From: JAWXBK01 sp040878185
GTDB lineage: Bacteria; Pseudomonadota; Alphaproteobacteria; Dongiales; Dongiaceae
Length of the DNA stretch: 47,838 bases
Direction: 5' to 3'
Assembly (NCBI GenBank): GCA_040878185.1
Contig: JBBDMS010000065.1
Coordinates: 1-47,838 of the forward strand
Below, piece by piece: positions 39,720 through 46,537 of this stretch. How positions within the stretch are numbered: the stretch's first letter is position 1; every line of letters starts with the position of its first letter. Both the position numbers and the translations under genes were made by a program. The notes below the pieces were generated by a model. It had not been told where the DNA came from. It ran no database searches and was given only the letters and a program-made list of their open reading frames with translations.

Positions 39720-41438
39720 ATGACCCGCATGACGCCCAGCGAAGCCTTCGTCGAAACGCTCGTCGCGCACGGCGTCACCGACGTGTTCGGTATCGTCGGT
39801 TCGGCCTATATGGACGCGCTCGACATCTTTCCCGCCGCCGGCATCCGCTTCATCTCGGTCGCGCATGAGCAGGGCGCCGGGCACATGGCCGACGGCTATT
39901 CGCGCGTTTCGAACCGGCCGGGCGTGTGCATCGCGCAGAACGGACCGGGCATTACGAACTTCGTGACCGCCGTCGCTGCCGCCTACTGGGCGCATTCGCC
40001 GATCGTGGTCATCACGCCCGAGACCGGCACCGCAACGATCGGCCATGGCGGCTTCCAGGAAACCGAACAGCTTCCGATCTTCTCGAAGATCACCAAGTAC
40101 CAGGCGCATGTGATGCGCCAGGACCGCATGGCAGAGCTGACCTCGCGCTGCTTCGATCTCGCGCTGACCGAGCGCGGCCCGACCCAGCTCAACATTCCGC
40201 GCGATCTGTTCTACGGCGATATCGACGTCGAGATCCCGAAGCCGAACCGCATCGAACGCTCGGGCGGTGGCGCCAAGAGCCTCGACGAAGCGGCGAAGGC
40301 GCTGGCCGGCGCCAAGTTCCCGGTGATCGTCGCCGGCGGCGGCGTCATCATGTCGGACGGCCAGGCCGAAGCGATTGCGCTTGCGGAATATCTCGGTGCG
40401 CCGGTCGTCGCGTCGTATCTGCACAATGATTCCTTCCCCGCTTCGCATCCGCTGATGTGCGGGCCGCTCGGCTATCAGGGCTCGAAGGCGGCGATGAAGG
40501 TCATCGCGCAAGCCGACGTGGTGCTGGCGCTCGGCACGCGGCTTGGACCCTTCGGCACATTGCCGCAGCACGGCATCGATTACTGGCCGAAAGACGCGAA
40601 GATCATCCAGGTCGATGTCGATCACCGCATGCTCGGGCTCGTGAAGCAGATCACGGTCGGCGTGTGCGGCGATGCGAAACCGGCGGCGGCCGAGATCCTG
40701 CAGCGGCTGCAGACCTCGAACGAGAAGATCGCGGCGCATGGCAACAAGGACGCGCGGCTCGCCGAGGTGAAGAAGCAGAAGGCCGAATGGGAAGCCGAGC
40801 TCAATAAATGGGGCCAGGATTCCGGTTCGCCGATCGCGCCGCGCCGGGCGTTGCGCGAGCTCGAGAAGGCAATGCCGAAGAACGCGATGGTCACGACCGA
40901 TATCGGCAATATCTGCTCGGTTTCGAACTCGTATCTGCGCTTCGAGAAGCCGCGCAGCTTCTTCGCGGCGATGAGTTTCGGCAATTGCGGCTATGCCTTC
41001 CCGACCGCGATCGGCGCCAAGGTCGCCGCACCCGACCGGCCGGCGGTCGCCTATGTCGGCGACGGCGCCTGGGGCATGAGCCTGCAGGAGACGCTGACCT
41101 GCGTGCGCGAGAACATCCCGGTGACCGCGATCGTTTTCAACAACGGCCAGTGGGGCGCGGAGAAGAAAAACCAGATCGACTTCTACAACGATCGTTATCT
41201 GGGTACGAACCTCGAGAACCCGAGCTTCGCCGGCATCGCGCGTGCGATGGGTGCCGAGGGTATCAAGGTCGACCAGCCGGACCAGATCGGCGATGCGCTG
41301 AAGCAGGCCACCTCGTCGAACAAGCCGACGATCATCGAGATCATGGCGACCGAGGAACTCGGCGATCCGTTCCGCCGCGATGCGCTGAAGAAGCCTAAGC
41401 GGATGCTGAAGAAATACGCCGACTACACGGTGGCGTAA
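39720..41438 (+). CDS. xsc: Sulfoacetaldehyde acetyltransferase
   Basis: A 572-residue thiamine-diphosphate enzyme. Xsc turns sulfoacetaldehyde and phosphate into acetyl phosphate and sulfite, the desulfonating step of taurine and related C2 sulfonate breakdown. The N-terminal TPP domain has HEQGAGHMADGYSRVSNRPG with the catalytic Glu and IAQNGPGITNFVTAVAAAYW. The C-terminal domain has the TPP/Mg motif VGDGAWGMSLQETLTCVREN, ending in NNGQWGAEKKNQIDFY. The sequence around TGTATIGHGGFQETEQLPIF is characteristic of Xsc among acetolactate-synthase-like enzymes. AAGGAG lies upstream of the ATG. It lies 266 bases after the MocR gene and is followed by a long inverted repeat and a terminator-like hairpin. 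Confidence 0.95.
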   Translation: MTRMTPSEAFVETLVAHGVTDVFGIVGSAYMDALDIFPAAGIRFISVAHEQGAGHMADGYSRVSNRPGVCIAQNGPGITNFVTAVAAAYWAHSPIVVITPETGTATIGHGGFQETEQLPIFSKITKYQAHVMRQDRMAELTSRCFDLALTERGPTQLNIPRDLFYGDIDVEIPKPNRIERSGGGAKSLDEAAKALAGAKFPVIVAGGGVIMSDGQAEAIALAEYLGAPVVASYLHNDSFPASHPLMCGPLGYQGSKAAMKVIAQADVVLALGTRLGPFGTLPQHGIDYWPKDAKIIQVDVDHRMLGLVKQITVGVCGDAKPAAAEILQRLQTSNEKIAAHGNKDARLAEVKKQKAEWEAELNKWGQDSGSPIAPRRALRELEKAMPKNAMVTTDIGNICSVSNSYLRFEKPRSFFAAMSFGNCGYAFPTAIGAKVAAPDRPAVAYVGDGAWGMSLQETLTCVRENIPVTAIVFNNGQWGAEKKNQIDFYNDRYLGTNLENPSFAGIARAMGAEGIKVDQPDQIGDALKQATSSNKPTIIEIMATEELGDPFRRDALKKPKRMLKKYADYTVA

Positions 41439-41467
41439 CAAACAAACGGCAAAACCTTGAGCGGATT

Positions 41468-41522
41468 CACCACAGAGACACAGAGGACACCGAGCCTCGT
41501 TGCTCTCTGTGCCTCTGTGGTG
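41468..41522. repeat. Long inverted repeat downstream of xsc
   Basis: CACCACAGAGACACAGAG (41468-41485) pairs with its complement at 41505-41522 with one mismatch, leaving a 19-base loop. It may end or stabilise the xsc message. CACCACAGAGACACAGAG-type sequences are common dispersed repeats in bacterial genomes. Confidence 0.65.
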
Positions 41523-41595
41523 ACGATCTCTTCCTGTCTTGAGCGACCTGCTTCTTTCCCAAATTCGCTTGCACGCCGCGCCGTTGCGTCTACTT

Positions 41596-41739
41596 CCCTC
41601 TACCGCTTGCGGGAGAGGGTGGCCGTACGAGCGCGAGCGAGTGCGGTCGGGTGAGGGTCATGCTTGAACATTCGCAGCGAGGCTCGTCGAAAAACCCCCT
41701 CACCCTTCCCTCTCCCCCTTTCAGGGGGCGAGGGTTTTT
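41596..41739 (+). repeat. Palindromic repeat block with terminator-like hairpin
   Basis: Two units of the G/C palindrome family lie here. The first (41596-41619) pairs CCCTCTaCCGC with GCGGgAGAGGG. The second (41708-41734) pairs CCCTCTCCCCC with GGGGGCGAGGG and is followed by TTTTT, so it should work as an intrinsic terminator between xsc and ackA. The second unit is almost the same as the one at 47795-47838. Confidence 0.65.
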
Positions 41740-41785
41740 CTGGTGTGGGTGAGGAGGATTCGTAAATGACGCATCCATCCCAACC

Positions 41786-43038
41786 ATGACCCCGCCGCGC
41801 CTGCTCATCCTCAATGCCGGATCGTCGAGCGTGAAGTTCGCGGTCTACGACATCGCAACAGACGAACCCGTGCCGCTGCTGCGCGGGCAGATCGCCGGCA
41901 TCGGACGCGAGGCGACGTTCAGTGTTGCGACATCGAGTGAGGCAACACCCCCCACCCTCACCCTCCCCCGCCTGTCGCGGTCGGCCGCGGCGTGCGGGAG
42001 GGGGTAGGGGGAGGGGATTCATTTTCTGCGACGCCCGACTTCACGCATGTGCGCGATCATGAAAGCGCGATCGCGGCGTTGCTCGACTGGCTCGCGGCAA
42101 CGAAACTCGACGCGGGTCTCACCGGTATCGGACATCGCGTCGTGCATGGCGGCGGCGCGTTCGCGGCCCCCGCTCTGCTCGATACGGCGACCATCGAGCG
42201 CCTCGCTGCGTTCTCGCCGCTGGCGCCGCACCATCAGCCCCATAATCTCGCCGCGATCCGCGCGCTGGCGGCGCAGCGGCCGGACCTCCAGCAGATCGCC
42301 TGTTTCGATACCGCGTTTCATGCGACGCAACCCGCGCTCGCGACGCGACTTGGTTTGCCGCGCGAATACGAAGCGAAGGGCCTCCGGCGCTACGGGTTCC
42401 ACGGTCTCTCCTACGATTATGTGACCGGGCGCCTGCGCGTTGAGGGGAAGCTGCCGGCGCGCCTCGTCGTCGCGCATCTCGGCAATGGCTGTTCGATGTG
42501 CGCGATCCGCGACGGAAAGAGCATCGCAACCACGATGGGGTTTTCGACACTCGACGGTCTTGCGATGGCGACGCGTTCGGGTTCGATCGACCCGGGCGCG
42601 CTGATCCATCTGATGCGCGAGGGGCTGGACGCGGCCGCGATCGAAGACCTGCTCTATAACCGCTCGGGCCTGCTCGGCCTCTCGGGCATCAGCGCCGACA
42701 TGAAGACGCTGCTCGCGAGCGACGCGCCGGCGGCGAAAGAGGCGACCGACTTCTTCTGCTATCGGATCGTACGCGAGACCGGATCGCTGGCGGCGGCGCT
42801 TGGTGGCATCGATGCGCTCGCGTTTACCGGCGGGATCGGCGAGAACGCGGCCGCCGTGCGCGCCGCCGTCATGCGCGATCTGGCATGGCTCGGGTTCGAG
42901 ATCGACGCGCGCGCCAACGATGCAAACGCCCCCGACATTGCAACGCCCGCATCGCGCCGGCGCATCCATGTCGTGCCGACCGACGAGGAGCAGGTGATCG
43001 CACGGCACACGGCCTCGCTGCTGCACGCACGAATGTAA
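41786..43038 (+). pseudogene. ackA: Acetate kinase, reading frame broken by a palindromic repeat
   Basis: The N-terminal piece (41786-42007) starts MTPPRLLILNAGSSSVKFAV, the acetate kinase signature. It then runs into repeat sequence and stops at 42007. The rest of the kinase is open in another frame from 41992 to 43038: GHRVVHGGGAFAAP, ACFDTAFHAT, YGFHGLSYDYV, VVAHLGNGCSMCAI, MATRSGSIDPGALIHL and FTGGIGENAAAVRAAV. The insert at about 41946-42018 shifts the frame by one base, so no full kinase is made unless the ribosome shifts. The C-terminal frame could start at GTG 41992 but would lack the NAGSSS phosphate-binding strand. The intact enzyme would turn acetyl phosphate from Xsc into acetate and ATP. 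Confidence 0.8.
41946..42018. repeat. Palindromic repeat inserted in ackA
   Basis: The unit has outer arms (CACCCTCCCCC type left, GGGAGGGGGTAGGGGGAGGG right) and an inner near-palindrome TCGCGGTCGGCCGCGG. It matches the mosaic units at 4503-4622. It supplies the last codons of the ackA N-terminal frame and the first codons of the C-terminal frame. Confidence 0.8.
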
Positions 43039-43070
43039 GTTCGTCGATCGCAAGCAAGCCCAAGCGAGTA

Positions 43071-43889
43071 TCAGAAATCGACGAGACCGGTTACGGCACG
43101 CACGATCGCGACGATCGCAACCATGGCAAGGGCGATCATCGCGACCTTGCGATAGACCCCGGCGCCGGTCTTGTCGAAGCCGCGATCGCCGAGCCAGCTT
43201 CCGGCGAAAAAGCAGGGCAGCATCAGCGCCGCCCAGACCAGCACACGCGGGGTGAGCAACCCCGCGATGCCGGCGCTGGTCGTTGTGGCGATCGAGAGAA
43301 AGAAAAAGAAGACCAGGATCGAGGCGCGGCCGATCGCAACCTCGCCCGGCAGTGCCAGGTAATAGATGATGACCGGCGGGCCGCCCATCGCGGTCGCACC
43401 GTTGATCATGCCGGCGAGAAAGCCGAGACCGAGGCGCGCGCGGCGCGGCGGCGGTGCGGCGAAGCGGAACCCCCGCCAAAGCAGGAAGACCGCGATCAGC
43501 ACGATCAATCCGATGATCGCGCGCATCGCATCCGCCGAGAGGCTCGCAAGTGCCCAGACGCCGAGCGGCAGGCCCGGGATGGCACCGAGGGCGAGCGTGA
43601 TCGTCGAACGCCAGTCGGCAATGCGGGCGATCTTGCCGATCAGCAGCAGGCCGGCGGGAATACCGATCGCAACCACCGCCGGCACAATCTCGGCCGGCGA
43701 GAGGATCAGGCTCAGCAGCGGCACCACCGCGAGCGCAAATCCGAAACCGGTATAGCCGCGCAGCACGCCGCCCATGAACACGACGACAGCGGCATAGGCC
43801 ATCGCCCAGGGGCTGAGGCTGCCGAGCGTTTCGAGGAGAAGGTCGTGCATGCGTTCGCGCGGCGGCCCGGCTGGAAGATGGAATTGCAT
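43071..43889 (-). CDS. TauE/SafE family permease (second copy), probable sulfite exporter
   Basis: A 272-residue membrane protein with seven to eight helices. The family motifs are VLRGYTGFGFALAVVPLLSL in the first half and MINGATAMGGPPVIIYYLAL in the second. In taurine degraders TauE/SafE proteins next to xsc export the toxic sulfite made by Xsc, which fits this location best. An alternative start at 43850 (MHDLLLETL) would remove 13 residues; neither start has a strong ribosome site. It converges on ackA, leaving 32 bases between the stops. The second copy of the family is at 23.7-24.5 kb. Confidence 0.87.
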   Translation of the reverse strand: MQFHLPAGPPRERMHDLLLETLGSLSPWAMAYAAVVVFMGGVLRGYTGFGFALAVVPLLSLILSPAEIVPAVVAIGIPAGLLLIGKIARIADWRSTITLALGAIPGLPLGVWALASLSADAMRAIIGLIVLIAVFLLWRGFRFAAPPPRRARLGLGFLAGMINGATAMGGPPVIIYYLALPGEVAIGRASILVFFFFLSIATTTSAGIAGLLTPRVLVWAALMLPCFFAGSWLGDRGFDKTGAGVYRKVAMIALAMVAIVAIVRAVTGLVDF

Positions 43890-43947
43890 CCTATCGCATT
43901 AATGTCCCTCCGATGCTGTTCGTCGTCCGACTTTGTCCGTTGTGACT

Positions 43948-44270
43948 CGCTGCACGGCAGAGCCGCGCCATCCGGTGCCGGTCAGGCTTTCGTGAGAAAG
44001 GCGGACCGGGCTCCACAGTGTGCCGGGCGTTTTCGGCCCGGCGGGTGCGCATCCGAAGCTGCGACTTGAACCTCGACCTTTGCGGGCACCATCCCGACGG
44101 ATCTCCGAACCCGTCAGGGCCTTGGTGGTCCGGTGCCGCTGTGGGCGGTGCCGGGTCCCGGTCGCTGCGCGTCGCGGTCTTTTCGAACCGGGGCGCGCGG
44201 ATGCCCGCGATCGGGGGGCCCACCTGACCGGGTGGGCCGAACGGGGATGGCACGGCTCAGCCGTGCAGCG
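43948..44270. mobile_element. Candidate small non-autonomous element (MITE-like) with 26-base inverted ends
   Basis: The left end (43948-43973, beginning CGCTGCACGG) and the right end (44245-44270, inverted) match in 24 of 26 positions. A further shared CCGGTCAGG lies just inside each end. The 323-base unit is inside a 530-base space without a gene. It has no transposase; the arginine-rich open frames across it look meaningless. I see no clear target duplication, so it may instead be a large inverted repeat of other origin. Confidence 0.45.
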
Positions 44271-44340
44271 AAAATCGGGCTTACGCAAGGCGGGCGGTCA
44301 TGACGCGCCCGTTTCCTTGATTTCGTACGCCCAACGGACG

Positions 44341-44391
44341 GCGGTATTACCGCATATTACGCAAATAATGTCAAGACAAATCGAGGAGTCA
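44341..44391. promoter_or_regulatory. AT-rich promoter-like island with palindrome
   Basis: GCGGTATTACCGC (44341-44353) is a 13-base palindrome. On the minus strand TTGACA (44374-44369) stands upstream of TAATAT/TAATAC elements. GAGGAG near 44385 would serve a TTG start on the plus strand. No credible gene follows in either direction: the plus-strand frame is antisense to the ATP-grasp gene, and the minus-strand frame ends within a few codons at the edge of the inverted-repeat element. Confidence 0.35.
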
Positions 44392-44419
44392 GTTGGCCCC
44401 CTGCGCCCTTGCCGCCCGC

Positions 44420-45244
44420 CTATCGCGCGAAGGCGTCGATGCCCGGAGCAAGTGTGCCGCAGATGACGGCGCAGCGTTCGTTGTCGATCGCGCCGCCATT
44501 GTCCGGCGTCATGTTGGCATCGAGCAGCACCGCCTCGCCGTCCTCGATCACGTAGTCGAACTTGCCATAGTCGAAACCGAGCTCGGCCCGGCGGCGCCGG
44601 ATCGCATCGGGCACGTCGTAGGAGAATGGCGGACGATGGACGACGGTCTCGCGTTTCACATAGGGCTCGCTGCTCTCCCAGACCGAGACGATGTCGCGGT
44701 CGCCGAGGAAGAACCACTGGTTCAGCTGATAGCGATCGCCGAGGCGCTGCACGTGCAGACGCTGGACCACCAGAGCCGGTTCGGACCAGACGCGTGCCGG
44801 CACATCGCCCTTGCGATCGAACACACGATAGGCGCCGGTCGGCAGAACCCAGCTCAGGTCCGGCGGCACGTATCCACGAAAACGCTGTTCGATCGCGCCG
44901 CGATGGTTGAGGTCGGTCTTGACCATCACCGGCCCCGCATAGGAATCGTCGGGACCGACGAGTGTCGTGCAGATGCGGCGCTTCGAGATGTCCTTCACCT
45001 GCCCGTTGAGCGTGACCGGATACTGCGCCGCGCATTCGCCGAACACCGGCGGGATGTAGGTGAGGTCGACATGCACGATGGCGGCATCCATGCCTTTGGG
45101 CGCCTTCTCGTAAGGCGCATGCACCTTCACCCGGCGCCCTTTCCCCCGCCAGAAATCCTCGACGATGCGGCGCAGGAACGCACCCCGCGTGAGCTTGAGC
45201 TGGGGATCGATCAGCACGGCGATGGTATCAATACAAGGCGGCAT
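44420..45244 (-). CDS. ATP-grasp-like protein of unknown substrate
   Basis: A 274-residue protein. The segment SYAGPVMVKTDLNHRGAIEQ resembles the ATP-grasp lysine strand and following loop, and FDYVIEDGEAVLLDANMTPD with the final Glu/Asp-Asn metal ligands resembles the C-terminal part of RimK-like enzymes. ATP-grasp enzymes join a carboxylate to an amine or thiol. I start at MPPCIDTIAV (45244); an ATG seven codons upstream is equally possible, and neither has a strong ribosome site. The longer open frame upstream overlaps dodecin in antisense and is not real. It stands alone, divergent from the dodecin gene. Confidence 0.7.
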   Translation of the reverse strand: MPPCIDTIAVLIDPQLKLTRGAFLRRIVEDFWRGKGRRVKVHAPYEKAPKGMDAAIVHVDLTYIPPVFGECAAQYPVTLNGQVKDISKRRICTTLVGPDDSYAGPVMVKTDLNHRGAIEQRFRGYVPPDLSWVLPTGAYRVFDRKGDVPARVWSEPALVVQRLHVQRLGDRYQLNQWFFLGDRDIVSVWESSEPYVKRETVVHRPPFSYDVPDAIRRRRAELGFDYGKFDYVIEDGEAVLLDANMTPDNGGAIDNERCAVICGTLAPGIDAFAR

Positions 45245-45380
45245 CGCCGCACCGTAGCGCCGCATTGGATGGCCGGCAATTCGCCGGCATGCTAGCGTCG
45301 TTACTGCCGGCGAGCGCCGGCACCGAGAACCTCTTGGGGCCGCGCGACGGCGTCGGCTTGACCCAAGGGAGATCAGGACC

Positions 45381-45584
45381 ATGCTCAAGGTCATCGAAGT
45401 TCTCGCCGATTCCGAGAAGAGCTGGGAAGACGCGGCCCAGACGGCCGTCAAGAACGCATCGAAAACGGTGCGCGGCATCCGCTCGATCTGGATCCAGGAG
45501 CAATCGGCCACGGTCGAGAAGAACAAGATCGTCAGCTATCGCGTGAATGCCAAGATCTCGTTCGAGCTCGACGGCAAGAAATAG
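45381..45584 (+). CDS. Dodecin family flavin-binding protein
   Basis: A 67-residue protein matching dodecin over its full length: MLKVIEVLADSEKSWEDAAQ, then KTVRGIRSIWIQEQSATVE and YRVNAKISFELDG. The Trp in RSIWIQ stacks the flavin in the characterised archaeal protein. Dodecins form hollow dodecamers that store riboflavin, FMN or CoA and protect flavin from light. GGGAG lies ten bases before the ATG. It is monocistronic or read with the AhpD-like gene 173 bases downstream. Confidence 0.92.
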   Translation: MLKVIEVLADSEKSWEDAAQTAVKNASKTVRGIRSIWIQEQSATVEKNKIVSYRVNAKISFELDGKK

Positions 45585-45756
45585 GCGGGCGGGACGTAAC
45601 GGCGCGCGCACCGCAGCGTTCCAGCGCGCTGCCGGGTTCGGGCGCGCGGCCCCGTACGCAACGATTGCGTGGGTCGGCGACGGCCCTATGATTTCAAGAA
45701 CCCGCGCCGGCGCTGCCGTCGCGTGGCGAAAACTCTCTATGCGAGGACAGGGACCA

Positions 45757-46215
45757 ATGAAGGAACGCATGAACTATATCAAGGCAGCGCCGGACGCCTA
45801 CAAGACGATGCTCAAGCTGCAGGACTACGTCGAAAAATGCGGGCTCGAGTTCTCGCTGCTCGAGCTGGTCAAGATGCGCGCCTCGCAGATCAACGGCTGC
45901 GCCTATTGCCTCAAGCTGCACACGGTCGACGCGCGCAAGGCCGGCGAGAGCGAGGAGCGCATCTATCTCCTGAGCGCGTGGCGCGAGGCGCCGCTCTATA
46001 CGAAGCGCGAGCAGGCGGCGTTCGCCTGGACCGAGGCGCTGACGCTCATCGCGGAGACCGGCGCGCCGGACGATGTCTACGCGCAGGCGCGCAAGGAGTT
46101 TTCGGAGGAAGAGATGATGAAGCTCACGATGGCGATCGTCGTCATCAACGGCTGGAACCGCATCGCGATCGGCTTCCGCAGCGTGCCGGAGGTGGAGGGG
46201 AGAGTGAATGGGTGA
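45757..46215 (+). CDS. Carboxymuconolactone decarboxylase / AhpD-like protein
   Basis: A 152-residue all-helical protein. The AhpD core shows LLELVKMRASQINGCAYCLK with the CxxC redox pair, followed by LHTVDARKAGESEERIYLLS and the terminal helix MKLTMAIVVINGWNRIAIGF. Many such proteins are thiol-dependent peroxidases (AhpD fold, DUF/PF02627) that work with disulfide reductants. I start at 45757 (MKERMNYIK), preceded by ACAGGGA; the longer frame overlaps dodecin and is arginine-rich. The last codons (EVEGRVNG) run into G-rich repeat sequence, so the native end may have been slightly different. Confidence 0.88.
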   Translation: MKERMNYIKAAPDAYKTMLKLQDYVEKCGLEFSLLELVKMRASQINGCAYCLKLHTVDARKAGESEERIYLLSAWREAPLYTKREQAAFAWTEALTLIAETGAPDDVYAQARKEFSEEEMMKLTMAIVVINGWNRIAIGFRSVPEVEGRVNG

Positions 46216-46537
46216 GGGGTGAGGGTCCTTCGCGGCGCTGCCTCCTTACTCCCATCGTCATCGCCGGACTTGATCCGGCGATCCACGGAACGGCCGGGTT
46301 TCGTCTAATCGACAATGGCCGTTCGCCCCTCGTGACGACGGCGGTCGCGAACGATCGTGACGCGCCGCCTCCTCGGGTGAGGTACTGTTGATGGCCCGCG
46401 ACTGCGTTGACTGCCCGCATCCTCATCCCGAGGAGCAGGCAAAGCCTGTGTCACGAGGGATATTGATTGCGCCCCTCCCCCTACCCCCTCCCGCAAGGGG
46501 AGGGGGAGTCACTAGGAAGAGGTTCGCGTAGCGACCG
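46216..46537. repeat. Intergenic repeat block between the AhpD-like and hydantoinase B genes
   Basis: There is no gene here. From left to right it holds a GGGTGAGGGGTGAGGG remnant, a hairpin CGCCGGA-CTTGA-TCCGGCG (46262-46280) of the common alphaproteobacterial type, a CCCGAGGAGCAGGC fragment, and at 46472-46508 a copy of the 36-base palindromic unit that also ends the racemase-like gene. Confidence 0.75.

Noticed and set aside
39711..41441. Minus-strand open frame of 576 codons over xsc
   Set aside because: It covers xsc almost exactly in antisense, has no domain and lacks a ribosome site.
43899..44288. Minus-strand 129-codon open frame across the inverted-repeat element
   Set aside because: It is Arg/Pro/Ser-rich, has no ribosome site and no recognisable fold; it is better explained as open sequence within a non-coding element.
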